In this document: one piece after another, positions 1 to 11,376 of the stretch
How positions within the stretch are numbered: the stretch's first letter is position 1
Layout of the letters: each line of letters begins with the position of its first letter
Source: Sipunculus nudus
Lineage: Eukaryota > Annelida > Sipuncula > Golfingiida > Sipunculidae
DNA length: 64,000 bases
Assembly: GCA_026874595.1 (NCBI GenBank)
Contig: CM049318.1
Coordinates: forward strand, 18,274,241-18,338,240
Direction: 5' to 3'
The notes under the pieces: generated by a model
The model's database searches: none
Seen by the model: the letters and a program-made list of their open reading frames with translations, nothing else
What the model was told of the DNA's origin: nothing
Position numbers and translations under genes: made by a program

Positions 1-965
1 TCTTGTTGGCGTTACAGGTCCAAAGATGGGGAGTTTTCCCTCTCAAGCTTGGTCAGATCTAACCAAAGTGGTTGAGACCACGATATTCGGCGTTTAGTGT
101 GAGGGCATGCAAAAACCCCTACATATTACGCATAATACAATTGTGTTGACTCAATTGAGAAATAAATTAGATAATTTTATATTCAGTATATATGAAAATA
201 TTGGAACTTACTCAAGAAAACTGGATTATTGTTACCTCGGTGGCTCTTGTTTACAGCCTGACAAGACATGCTGGGAAGGCTTAGGAGGTTCTATTCTCAG
301 GCGACGTCATGCATATCTATACCATCTGTCGGGTATTATTAGGTTATTTGCATAGATCCCCTTTTATTTTGCATGAGATTGCCTTTTTAGGGATGATTCG
401 AATCAGAAGGAGAAACTCTCCCCCTCAGATGTTAGGACCCCATTTCTGAATAGAGGCTGAATGTTCAGGCTATGTCAGACCAAGGCTATTGACAGAAACG
501 GGCCTTAAGAAAGAGACCTTATTAAATGTCAGGTCACCGTGTTAAAAATAGGACGCCATGATGCGATTGGCTAGCTGGTGCAATTATGATGTCATGGACA
601 GTATTTGGAAATAATTTAATATTTTCGTGTTTTTTAATATTTTTGTGAAACGTTGATGGTGAATGTGTGAGACATACCAAGAGATTTTATTGAGTCTAGA
701 TTTTAGTCTTAAGGAGTTTTCCTGTGCCTGACGTCACTGCCGATTTTACAGTTCTCACAGAAGGGCTGCCAACGTCTTATCAAATCATACGATCTCGAAT
801 TTCTTTGTAAAATAAAAAAAAATATGTTTTTATTTCTTTCAGAAAATGGGTTCAATTTATGGAAAATCTGTACTAATAAATTGTTGTAGGAAATGTCTTA
901 CATGATAGTTGAATGGGACTCTGAACACGTTTGCTTGATAATTAAGTTTCCTAGTAGCCAGCAGA

Positions 966-992
966 CCCCCCTCCCCCCCCCCCCCCCCCCCC
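966..992. repeat. poly(C) tract
   Basis: A run of C with a single T near its start. Simple repeat in non-coding sequence; its length is probably unreliable in the assembly. Confidence 0.9.
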
Positions 993-1618
993 GACGCACT
1001 CATACGAACCTGCCCCGGAGACACACACTGACCTTTTCATCGTTAACGGGGCGGGGAACGTTTTAGCTCTGAGTAGATTGTCTTGGACGACCATGCGACA
1101 TAATGAAATGCCCTATTAATTACGTCAGCCATACATGTCAGTGTCAGTGTTGCATTGTGTTTTTTTTTCATAATATAAAGCCCGTCGCTCCGATCCAATT
1201 ATATGAATGTGTTCACATACCAGAAAAGATTTAGATGTTTGAAAAATGGACCAAGTTTTAACATGTGTGAGTCATGCGTGCACCAACTTGAAGTTAATAA
1301 CGGTGTTAAATTTAGTACAAGCATATATACCACGGATCTGAGTGAACAGTGACTGTTGTATGTATATACGTATGAAGTTTTGTGCCATGAAGCGAGGAGT
1401 GTGGCCGAGCGTTTATGGTACGTCTGCGCCTTTATAATGGTCTGCCATCTGACCGGTCATCTGAGAGGTCACTAGAGAAGATAAGTATCACTAAACCGGA
1501 CCCTCATGTCACGCCTAGCTACAGGAACATCTGATGACCTCCATCCCTGACGACAAGGACATCGGCTTAACCACAAACTACGAGGTACAGTTATACATCA
1601 ACAGTCTCTTTCTGTGAC

Positions 1619-1620
1619 AG

Positions 1621-1655
<35 letters not shown>
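1619..1655. repeat. (CA)n-(TA)n compound microsatellite
   Basis: About eight CA units run directly into about ten TA units, with one interruption near the end. Non-coding. Confidence 0.9.
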
Positions 1656-2521
1656 ATATATGGTTCATGAATCCTCTCCAAATGAACCATACTGCGAACA
1701 GCTACCTGAGGAACAGCTCCATTTACACTTGAGGAAGAGGGCCGAGCACCCGAAAGCTTGTGTACAAGAACGTACACACAGCTAGTCTTTTTCAAAAGGT
1801 GTCAACCATTTACATTACTTTTTTAATCTTCTAACAGGTTTACAGTTTAAAAGAGTTCATAAAAATCACACCGAGTCTACAGCTACAGACGTCTAGTATT
1901 ACAAATGAATAGTGTGCATAGGGGTCATTGACTTCATCTCTCAGGCGTCCCAGGGACGCTCGCCATTTAAGTGCCTGGAATAGTGTTGCTATTAGATCAG
2001 TAAATGCACTACGAGATGTTAAACGGAACAAAACGATTTACTAACTAGTCCACTCTAATATTAGATTTCAATACATTTTTTTTTAAATTGAATTTGTTAT
2101 TTATGATACCATCATCACTGCTTACCAGAGCCATCTATAGTGTTCACCTGAATCATTTATCTTTGAGAAACCCCTTGGCAGTCCTATACTAGACACACGA
2201 TACACACACAAACACACCCTCACACACACACACACACACACATATCGTGATAAAAAGACACCATGACGGTAGAGATAATTTGCCACAAACTGTCATTTAT
2301 ACGATGTTCAAAAGAAAAAGGTGTGTATATATGTACAATGTTGCAAGAATTAATACCAGAAGGCGCTGATGTATTACCGTAAATTGAAATAGTGTTGTTT
2401 TATTATTTCAGAAACAGAAGACCGGTACAAGGATATGCAATCTTTCTTTTCATGATGAGGGATCATCTATAGCTATCTATATCTAGCAGCTTGTTAGACA
2501 CAGTGTACAAATTAATGTGTG

Positions 2522-4102
2522 ATGGCTTCTTTTTATGTTAGGCTAAGTTTAAAGGCATTGTGTTTCTTCCTTATTGGTCAAATAATCGGGAACGTCGTAT
2601 TTTATTACAAAGAGAATGTTGGTTTAGGATTGGTTCAGAAACACCATGTTTTATATAGCAGTGCAGCAATACAGTCACCTGATCCTTCGGCCAATAACAG
2701 TGACGTCAGCATTAATCAACATCTCCGTGTCGAGCTGAAAACCAAGACTAGCGACTCAAATATTAATCATTCAGGGATTCAAAATGCTGGTCCAGACCAA
2801 AATCAAGGCACGAAAACGCCGACTGAACTAGAATATAAGTCGTCGACAAAACCACCGTCTGCTGTTGTAAATACTGATCAGAGAAAGTTATCTTTGAAGG
2901 ATTTAGTATTTACAAACATTCCTCCCACAGCGAAGCAGCTTGGCGGCAAGGAGATAATTGTGTCGTCTGCTTTCCTCGATCTGCGATTCCGCAGACATTT
3001 TATCAGAGCATTTTTATTGGCTAAGAACAAGAATAACCTAAACGTCACCTGCCACGTGACTCTTGACCGTAGTACTCGTATTGCAATAAGGGGTGTGATT
3101 GACGACATAGATTCACGCTGGCCGCCCGACATGCCGTATACTGCTAAAGTAGTGCACTGTTTGCTCCCGTCAGGTATATCAAATCCTAGTCACGTGACTT
3201 TAACTGTTGACCCAGAAAGCACGGGCGTTACTTTACAGTTAATAAAAAGCGATAACAGTTCGAGACCGAGTGACGTCAAAGGACCACGGGTAGGCGCATG
3301 CGTAAAATCGCTGACTGGGGACATACCTGCTGATATACTTATAGAATGGGTAGAGTTTCACAAGCTGGTCGGAGTAAATTCATTCATTGTACAGAACGCC
3401 ACTTTAAAAGGCAAGGCGAATCGAGTTTTGGATTATTATAGAAAAATAGGCATTATAGCAGTGCTTCCGTTTCCGCTTTATACAAGAATCTACGAGCTTG
3501 CTGAAAGTTTATCTCGGGGGGAGGAATATTCCATCGGTCAACAAGCTACGTTAATATCAGTTCAAGACTGTCTTTACAGAAGTGTGAATGCGTATGAGTT
3601 TACGTTACTAGTTGATTTGGATGAGTTTCTGACCCCGTGGGAGAATGAGGACTTGCCAAGCATGATAACACGTGCATACAAAGAAACCCCAGCCGCCGCG
3701 GCCTTGACCTTCAGAACTGGTTGGTACTTCAGTGACTTTGATAAATTGGCAGAACTGAGACAAGAAAACACAACAGAACTTCGAATGGCATCTCGGAAAG
3801 TACGCACGCCAGTAGGAAAGGTTCAGCCAAAATCTATCTTCCACACAGAGCGTTTTCTGACCGGGAACTGGCACGGGGTAGTCAAACTTTCACCCGATGC
3901 TAACTCCTACATATCGCGAACGGTTTCCCACCGGAAGTATGGCTACGTGCACCATTTCCGGGGCGAGTGCATGAGCAAATTTTATGAGAAAGACTGCAAG
4001 CTTTATCTTAAAAACCATGAAGTCGACACAGTGTTACCACGATATGTCTCACGTCTGATACAGAACGTTAAAGCAACTAAACAGAAATTAGGGATTACGT
4101 AA
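2522..4102 (+). CDS. glycosyltransferase family 92 (DUF23-type) type II membrane protein
   Basis: 526-residue Golgi-type glycosyltransferase, intronless in its coding part. The ATG at 2522 is chosen; the GTG just before it is not a eukaryotic start. A short cytosolic N-terminus is followed by one membrane anchor (about residues 9-29, rich in L/F/I/V), a Ser/Thr/Asn-rich stem to about residue 130, then the catalytic region. Family hallmarks seen are RVGACVKSL at about residue 254, an EFHKLVGVNSF segment, the metal-binding DxD-type motif VDLDEFLTPW (D365, D367, E368), and a His/Cys-rich C-terminal block with GYVHHFRGEC. GT92 members such as C. elegans GALT-1 transfer galactose to N-glycan core fucose; the acceptor here cannot be told from sequence. 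A splice acceptor at 2410-2411 shows that the 5' UTR is interrupted. AATAAA lies about 140 bp after the stop. Confidence 0.93.
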   Translation: MASFYVRLSLKALCFFLIGQIIGNVVFYYKENVGLGLVQKHHVLYSSAAIQSPDPSANNSDVSINQHLRVELKTKTSDSNINHSGIQNAGPDQNQGTKTPTELEYKSSTKPPSAVVNTDQRKLSLKDLVFTNIPPTAKQLGGKEIIVSSAFLDLRFRRHFIRAFLLAKNKNNLNVTCHVTLDRSTRIAIRGVIDDIDSRWPPDMPYTAKVVHCLLPSGISNPSHVTLTVDPESTGVTLQLIKSDNSSRPSDVKGPRVGACVKSLTGDIPADILIEWVEFHKLVGVNSFIVQNATLKGKANRVLDYYRKIGIIAVLPFPLYTRIYELAESLSRGEEYSIGQQATLISVQDCLYRSVNAYEFTLLVDLDEFLTPWENEDLPSMITRAYKETPAAAALTFRTGWYFSDFDKLAELRQENTTELRMASRKVRTPVGKVQPKSIFHTERFLTGNWHGVVKLSPDANSYISRTVSHRKYGYVHHFRGECMSKFYEKDCKLYLKNHEVDTVLPRYVSRLIQNVKATKQKLGIT

Positions 4103-4240
4103 ATAATTAAGAAAAAGTATTTTAAAGATTTTACGATTGTAAGGTCTCAGTATTCATTTTAAACTTTATTCTGTTTTACTATACGACCTTATCATACTTG
4201 CATACTGTGAATTCATATACAGACTTCCGTTCATTTTTAA

Positions 4241-4246
4241 AATAAA
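4241..4246 (+). terminator. poly(A) signal AATAAA for the GT92 gene
   Basis: Canonical AATAAA about 140 bp after the glycosyltransferase stop codon on the same strand, a normal distance for a 3' UTR end. Confidence 0.6.
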
Positions 4247-5420
4247 ATGTCACCGCTTAATATTATTTGTACCTTTTGACAGTAAGGATCTATATACATT
4301 TTTACAAATCGCCCGTTTGTCTGCACTGGAAAAGTCGAATTTTACATGCATAATTTAGCACTCCATATGATTGCTCATGATTCAGTTTTCTTTCGCAAAA
4401 ACTGGCTACAGAATTGTATGATCTCATTTTGATTGTCCTTTAAATGTCCACCCTTTCTTTTACTTGTGCATTGATCTAAAAAAACTTGTGCACTGAAATG
4501 AAGAACTATAAACGGGTGTAAATGGAACTATGTAATGTAATGATAAGTGACGCATGCGCTCACCGTTACTTTAGATTTTTATGCCACAGAATTAAGCAAG
4601 ATTATCAACGCTGTCCTACACTTTAGAACATATGTGTACAATCTGAATACAGTGTATAAAATACAAACACCGGATGGTATGTTCACTCAAACAGCATTTT
4701 TTTAATCGCTTCACGCACCTAGGGTGAACCAACCCTTCAGGTCCGGAGCGCTATTTAACCACTTATTCTGTTAAGGGGGCCGATTTCGATATCGGATGTG
4801 TATTAAAGGGGCCCAATCACCTGTAAAGCATGTTTAATTAACATGAAAAATTAGCTTCTTCCCTTTAAAATTCATCTGTTCCTGTCAAAATATTGCCTTA
4901 ATACCGTTTGCTTACAGTAAACGAGTGTTAGAAACAGCTAGTGGACTTGGCGAGATCTCAGGTGTCATTATAAACACAGTGCGTGGGGCCATGTGCATCG
5001 CGGAGTCACAACACAACTGACTTACTTGGCACAAAAAATGTAATACATGTTCCCGCTGGCTGAAACATCGCGTGTTGCGGCTCACAATCGGGCCTCCGGT
5101 CACGGGGCCTTAGTATGGTAAAAAGACACGTAGACTGTGTTTATCAACACGCTGAGCCATATAACCAGGTGTTAAACAACCGTCTGCGTGATACTGACAC
5201 TGTGTGCTGGGATGGTGTTGCATAGTGTTGCTAGGAAATGTTTGTATAAAGCAAACTAAACTGATAGTGTGAAAATTAGGCATAATATTGCTCCTGATTA
5301 TGTCCCTTTAAATAAAGATAATTTTTTAAGCTTTTGTAAAAGAAGCCAGAAAACTTTCTATCAAATCGAACACAATCTGTTTGTTTTGTTTATATTCATG
5401 TGTTTATAACAATTGGGGGT

Positions 5421-5569
5421 AGCCCTCTAACGTATTTCAAGCACATTCAACATTGTGCTTCGAGGAAGCTGAAAGACAATTAGCTGTAAGACGCCCTTTG
5501 CAAAATTATAATCATCTGACTTGCCGCCAGATGTCCTTGTTGAATGTGCTTGAAATACGTTAGAGGGCT
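5421..5569. mobile_element. 149-bp MITE with perfect 32-bp terminal inverted repeats
   Basis: The left end (5421-5452, starting AGCCCTCTAACGTATTTCAA) is the exact reverse complement of the right end (5538-5569). The 85-bp centre has no coding potential. This is the structure of a non-autonomous foldback element or MITE. No clear target-site duplication is visible at the edges, so the superfamily is not assigned. Perfect arms suggest recent activity or constraint. Confidence 0.85.
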
Positions 5570-6689
5570 CTCTCAGTATGTATAGTTAGATGCTATTTCG
5601 TTGGGGTAAATCACACAGCTGTTCTTAAATATCCTCCATTTATGAATTGGAAAGAAATAAACATAATAATCCTATTGTTTGGGAACAAAAAAGAAATCTG
5701 AAAATAAGAATGAAAAACAATTACGAATAAATTGGAAAAATACGATAAAATGAATGATGTTAAAGCTCAACGGGGGGTGGGAAGGGTAAATTTTTGTGAC
5801 ATCTAATCCTTGTATAATGTAGGAGGCAATTGAACCAATCTCGTGACATCTGTTCTACGTCAACGTCTGGTGCGATGTTTCGAACAAACGTTTAGCTTTG
5901 CCGGGAACGCATAAAAAAATCTAACCAAGCAAATCTTGCCATATAAGCCTGTCCCGATTTTGGCACGTGTTATTGTTCAGATGGCCTGTGAACAGTGTTT
6001 TGTAAACTTTTTTTTCGTTGGATATGATTAGCAGTTTTGATTTCTGCCCGAACACATGAAGGCCTGTTCATTATTCACTCACTGAATCAAAGTCTGTGAG
6101 CTGCCACATACTTGACATGCAGTATTAAGATGCGGCTATCATAGGTGGCCACATATGTGGTGATGTAGGTTAAGTTTTATGCTGTATAATGCATGGGTAA
6201 CTCACAACATATATAGAAGACCGGTCTTCACTGAAGCGTGTCCTGCTATAATTAGATACACCATGCTGGAGGTGTTCTAGGGGAGTGACATAAACTAGAC
6301 TTCTCCAAAGAAGTCACGGAAACTTGCCGTCGGCGAGGACTTCAATTTTACGTCAGTACCAAGGACACTTCCGTCCCCTGCGTCATTAAGGCTGTAATCA
6401 TAACAATAAACATCTGCACTTGTTGACATGTCCCGACATGCGTGGCGTGACAAACTGTCAATTTCAAACAATAACCTTCCAATTTTTATATACCTGACGT
6501 AGGTGCCTGTCTTCTGTGGGTAGTATTCACACTGGCTAGTATTCACTGACAATGTCAGCCTCAGCCGACTTTACACTTTGCCTTCCTGGTCTTTCTGGCC
6601 TGTTTATTCTTGTAGATTTTCTCGATTCCCTGGTGAGCATACAACCCTGGCAGCCATATCAGGCTCTAGAAGGTTATTCGTTCTACATT

Positions 6690-6890
6690 TGCCTGCCGCC
6701 AAAGACCAGTACCCATTCACTCCTGAGTTGGGATAGCGCACCCTTGTGGTAAAGACTTTGGCTAGGAGTCTTGGCGCAGACGGAGGTCAGAACGGGATGC
6801 GCACCCACAATTTTGCGGTAACAAGTCCAGCGCCCTATCCAGTACTCCACCACGCTCCACTTACGCCACCACGCGCCACGAAACGGTTGA
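6690..6890 (-). mobile_element. tRNA-derived SINE (probable)
   Basis: Read on the minus strand, this contains GGATAGGGCGCTGGACTTGT followed by a T-arm-like GTGGGTGCGCATCC, the spacing and sequence of the 3' half of a Ser-type tRNA as found in SINE heads. The B box is degenerate, so a functional tRNA gene is unlikely. Confidence 0.5.
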
Positions 6891-7169
6891 ACGGAGGGCT
6901 TATATCGAATCATTTCTTGATGTTTCATTTGACTAAGGAGCTAATTAAAAAAAAAAACAGAATGCTTTCCTTACATCTTTATTTGACCTTACATATATTT
7001 CGGCGACTAGCAGAAACATAGTTATAGCTAGAGTTATATATTTCACAAAAAAAATAATGTGCAACAGTTTAAGTAAAGAGCATACAGTGTTCACTATTCG
7101 TAACTTTTCCATTTTTTTTCCATTCATTGATCATCCCCTGTATATCTTTTCCTATTTCGTACATATTTG

Positions 7170-9832
7170 GTGATTTGTTTTATGAAGATTTCTGATCATA
7201 GTTGCCTTGTTACTGTCACGTGTTTCTAATAGACATAAAGATATCAGAAGCGGATCCAGGGGGAGGGTCCAGGGGTATCCTGCCCCTGGATATCACGCCT
7301 TAAGTATGCTCAAAACTGCCCTTTAACCAAAAGGTAATCCGGCTCCTTTGACGGAAGCAGTTTTAGAAGAAATGGACACATTTTTAAAGTATTCTTATAT
7401 CCTAGTACTTGCATTACGCAAGTCCATGTCAATTATATTTGTACATTCTGGGACGCTGTGTAAAGAAATGTTCTCTTGCACTTACGGCAGGAAGTATATC
7501 TTTAGGGCACGCATGCACAATTCGGAGCTACATCACCTTTTGAAGAACTGTTACGGGGTGACTAAAAAGCGGACCGAACTGTCTCGCTAGCGAAGCATGC
7601 TTTTCTAGCGAAGCGGTTGGTACGCCGGACTTGTGCACCACCAACATGGGTTCGAAACCGGGATCGGCCCAATGTTTTCCCCTGAACAATTTTTCTTCGT
7701 AACAAAATGGGGGCTCGTCCAACGTGACGGTAAACTTTGTGGCCCAGGGATTAAGCTCACAAAAGTGTGACTTCTGGGATAATGGTCTTGTTCTGATAGC
7801 AGAACGCTTTTAAGAGGGGGAGTGTTACGGGGTGACATAAAAGCGGACCGAACTGTCTAGCTAGCGAAGCATGCCCTTCCAGCGAAGCGGTTGATACGCC
7901 GGTCTTGTGCACCACCAACATGGGTTCGAAACCGGGATTGGCCAAATGTTGTTCCCTGAACAATTTGTCTTCGTAACAGTACATAATAAAATCAATCAGA
8001 AAAATAATAACTGAACATTTTACTGTTAAAATGCGTCCTTCAAATTATCTAACACAGTAAATACAAATGTATGCCAAGGCATTGTTACCAGTACTATAAT
8101 TCCTGTCACATAAGGACAGTATATGTTTTCAGTGATTCGCACATGGGCTGTATATTTGCTTATCTATTGAATGACGCCTCATATTTTCTTTCCACTGGGC
8201 CAGGAAATAAGGATATAGTAAGAATTAACCTTAAGTCATTTCCATTATACTCTTGTTAATATCTCGCCATTTACCTGTTAGATGCTGACGGGGGTTGAAA
8301 ATAAAAGGTTAAGTTCTGCATTTCAACGCTACAAGGCTATATGTTATATCGTCCCACCTGACATGTGCCATACTATAATCAATGCAGTTCCCTCGGGCAC
8401 AGTTGTGAATTCTGCCCTCTAGATTTTATTTTTAGTATTGTCACTAAAACATGAACACTATCTATTTTTTCCATTGTAAACATTGTCGAAACACGTCCCT
8501 TTGCCACTAGACTCTCTCCGCAGCTAGATTCTCGAGTGGACGCCGTACCCGCGCCCTTATCCGCTGACCGCTTCATTCCTCCCAGGAATACTCATGTAAT
8601 CAGTACTTTTACAACAACAATTATTACCAGCATCCATGTCCCGTTTGTACTGATATAGACACTTTCAAGTAGTCTGTTTGTCCGACCACTACAAATCTGC
8701 CGTCCAGTTCAGGATCACGAGCCGGAAAAATCTTGTACGTTCAACATACAAAGTACAGTAAGACAAAATATGTTTGTCATGAAACTCCTAGTCTTGCCTT
8801 TCGTGGAAATCGTGCCAGTGTTTGCTAAAAAATGATTATCAGTATTATACACGGAACACTTCCAAACAATCTTGAGAAATGTAGGCGGGGCCACCTATGA
8901 AAGAAAATTCAACAAGATTTCCATGCGTGTCAAAAGCTATTTATTGCCGAGGAATGCTTCTTAAACATGGGCTGACGGTTTACAACAGATGGACAAACAG
9001 ACGGACGCTCCGGTGTAGCGGTTGGTCGGAAGCCACTCAAAGACAGACGGCCCCATGTGGAAGGAAGCAACCTTGTACACTTCTTTATTAAATGATGGTC
9101 TGATTAGAGCCCATTAATGTCCCAGTCCTTAATAGCACGAGAAGTAGAGGAGACATTGGATAAACAAAGGATTCCCGAAACATTTACCAAAGAAGATGCC
9201 ACTGCGTCTTAAAACTGGGTAGTGACATCTGGTGGCAATATTGTAAAATAATGGGGCAAAAATAAAGTATACATTCTTGTTTTTTTTTCCCTTATCGTGT
9301 ATAAAAATTAAGAGACCATATAGATTTAAAGAAATATGGAAACAGTGAGGATATTTGTCAAGTCCTATACACAAGCGAGCATAACACAATTAACAGAAAG
9401 TGATATGTTAATTAGTGTAATACTTATCTTCACAGAATTTCAGAAAATTTATTTAGCAAGCCATTATATGTTCTTTGTTTTGAGGTTTAGAGGCGTGTTT
9501 ACGTGAAATGTACACAATTCTTGGTCAAACACGATGTAAAGCAGAATAGTATGAAAGTGCATAAAATTATTCTTTTCTTATCATACACCCTTTATCAAAA
9601 CTGTATATACCTGAACAAAATCTATAAATCCTAGTACAGTACAAATTATTTTAAACATGATAAGGTTTACCTAGGATTTATCCTTGCTGTCCAATAACCC
9701 ATGGTGAATGACCCTGACGTCTGTATTTTCGCATGCGAAATGGTTTATGCGCCGAACATACAAATCATTCTCGGTGGCTACACTTGAAAGCACCACTAGA
9801 AGCAAAGATAACAATACAACTATGTGCTTCAT
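7170..9832 (-). pseudogene. decayed MRH-domain (P-lectin-like) gene, copy A
   Basis: Relics of the six-exon MRH gene model seen intact in copies B and C. Exon 1 (9671-9832) still encodes a signal peptide (MKHIVVLLSLLLVVLSSVAT), but two cysteines of the C...CxC motif are lost (LYVRRINHFAC against MCARRINQCAC in copy B), and a 5-base deletion before the donor brings a stop codon. Exons 2 and 3 are not found. Exon 4 relic (about 8660-8741) has lost the acceptor AG and the Cys of the CD motif. Exon 5 relic (about 7440-7536) has a stop in place of Gln in VMQLRS. A trace of exon 6 and its 3' flank remains at about 7170-7245, cut off by unrelated sequence. A TRIM element is inserted between exons 5 and 4. 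The upstream flank (about 9960-10080) resembles that of copy B, so A and B are sister duplicates. Confidence 0.75.
7549..7978 (+). mobile_element. TRIM retrotransposon with tRNA-like A/B boxes in its LTRs
   Basis: Two 156-bp direct repeats (7549-7704 and 7823-7978) both begin TGTTACGGGGTGAC and end CTTCGTAACA, giving TG...CA ends. Three bases after the left repeat lies TGGGGGCTCGTCC (7708-7720), complementary to the 3' end of tRNA-Pro including CCA and the classic primer-binding site. A polypurine tract (AAGAGGGGGAG) lies directly before the right repeat. The 118-bp interior has no open frame, so this is a terminal-repeat retrotransposon in miniature. Each LTR carries an A-box-like motif (TAGCGAAGCGG at 7606; AGCGAAGCGG at 7881) and a perfect B box GGTTCGAAACC (7649; 7923), as in a tRNA gene. 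Flanks GAAC and GTAC may be a decayed target-site duplication. It sits in the former intron 4 of MRH pseudogene A. Confidence 0.88.
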
Positions 9833-11237
9833 TATACAAGACAGTGCTTTCCCTGGACTGGTGTTGAACAGAAATCTTTAACATTTTTTTATAAGATCCT
9901 CTTAATACAGGTAGTAATGTTAGAAACAAGCGATTTTAGGACCAAATTACAAGTTATTCCCTCCTAATCAATATGTACACTCCTGTTTCATCACGCTATG
10001 TCTCAAACGGAAAATGATAAAGACACATCTAGATCGATTGTACCAGAAACAAAAATAATGAGTTTGTTTAATATTGCCAGATTATCAGTATCTTTCTTGG
10101 CTGAGTAGTTGTCCTCTGTGTTGCAGTGTGTTTGAAGAAGAGACTTCAAACATACTGAAAACTAATCTCTATTTTTCCGACAACATCTGTGATTCATAAT
10201 ATCTAGTATACATCATTAGATTAACAGAATTGTGATGCCTTCCTTGCGCACGATGTATTCATATTCAACAATAATATTGTTGTCAAATTCTTGGTTTAAT
10301 GACTTTGTGTAATAATAATACTAAGAATTTTTTTTGTTAGAGTAAAACCATGTAAGCGCCATAAAACGCTTTATACATGTTGCAATACATATGAAAAGGT
10401 TTAGCTGAGAAAAAAAATGTGATATGCTGCATAAAAATTTGCATAAGTAGTTAAAAAGAAATAAAACTTCAGTATTAATGTTTCACTAAGATATTCACAT
10501 AAACAGATATCCAATTAAACAAACATGTAGCCTTCAAGAGCACACAATCAAACGCTTTTATAAAAAGACGTCTCTTCAGCTGTTTTGAAAACTATCGAGT
10601 TTCTCTTTAGATTTTGAATGCTAAGGTAGTGTATTTCATATTCTAGTCCCTGAATGACCAAAGGCTGGTACCATACCTACAGTTGATTTGGTGAAAGGTA
10701 CTACTAGTTGGTTTAGATCAGCTGATCTAAGAGACCCTGTGGGTTCAGAGATAACGATAGGCCCACCTAAATATGCACCTAAGCCCCGTTTCTATACGCC
10801 GACGTGCAGGGGGCCAGTGGAGAATTTTCAATATGAGAGTAATGTGATGACTCCGTAAAGCCTCGCTGGTCACCGGTGCTACCGGGTTCTGAACGCGCTG
10901 TAATGAGCTAAAGATTGGAGGCAGGCCAAGAAGTAAAGAATTGCAATAATATTACTGTGATGTAATAGATTCATGCAAAAACTTCAAAAGTCAATCGTGG
11001 TTGAAAAAGACTCGATGTTTTTAAGTTGTAAATATGCCCGTTTAGAAACAGTGGGAATGTGTGATTTCTTACTCAGACTGGAATCAAATATAAACTCTAT
11101 GTTCAGTAGGTTTGCTTAATTTTTCTAACAGCAATCACGGGTGTAAGCATAACCTTTAAGGCAGAGGTGATAAAGAAAGAATAGCTTTGCCCAGGGAGAC
11201 TAGAAAAAAAAAGAGATAAAATGTAAAGAAAACATAC
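9833..11237. other. intergenic region between MRH relics
   Basis: AT-rich sequence with no supported exon. The first 250 bp is the old promoter side of copy A and shares AGATCGATTGT and GTTTAATATTG with the flank of copy B near 16300. No domain is recognised in the rest. Confidence 0.5.
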
Positions 11238-11376
11238 ACTAAGTGAAACATGTCCCAAATATAGTAAGAAATGGGTCTGAGGTCACCTTCCCGCATTCGA
11301 TATAATGGGGTTTGAAGTCTGTGTCCGGTGACGTCTGGTTTGCGCATGCGTATCGACTCCGCAGGTGCAGTACCAG
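11238..11376 (-). pseudogene. relic MRH exon 5 (isolated)
   Basis: Closely similar to exon 5 of copy C: it keeps LHLRSRYACANQTSPD at the start and, in a different frame, YRMREGDLRPISYYIWDMFH at the end, followed by a donor-like GTATGT. The two halves are in different frames because of a one-base deletion relative to copy C, near GACTTCAAACCCC. No exon 1-4 or exon 6 is recognised around it, so it is a stranded fragment of a further gene copy. Confidence 0.7.

Larger units (their letters stand above)
1..2411. other. non-coding flank upstream of the glycosyltransferase gene
   Basis: No convincing coding exon is seen. The stretch holds simple repeats (poly-C near 970, CA/TA near 1620, CA near 2222) and a short tRNA-Leu-like fragment near 1405 (GTGTGGCCGAGCG) without a matching B box. 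Its 3' edge is a splice acceptor (TATTATTTCAG ending at 2411), so part of this interval should be an intron, with an unseen 5' UTR exon further upstream. A donor-like GAG/GTACAG near 1575-1585 is one candidate but cannot be chosen over others. Confidence 0.5.
4247..7169. other. intergenic region with dispersed repeats
   Basis: No coding exon is supported. It holds one copy of a dispersed repeat (about 4795-5030, second copy at 34293-34490), the foldback element at 5421-5569, a segment at about 6563-6650 similar to 55082-55165 (shared TTTACACTTTGCCTTCCTGG), and a tRNA-derived SINE at about 6690-6890. An open frame at 6295-6552 on the minus strand has no recognisable domain and is not called. 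Confidence 0.5.

Noticed and set aside
6295-6552. 85-codon minus-strand frame with Cys and Tyr residues
   Set aside because: It has no signal peptide, no homologous exon in the window and no clear splice partners. A GTATAT after TGTYVR could be a donor but nothing joins to it.
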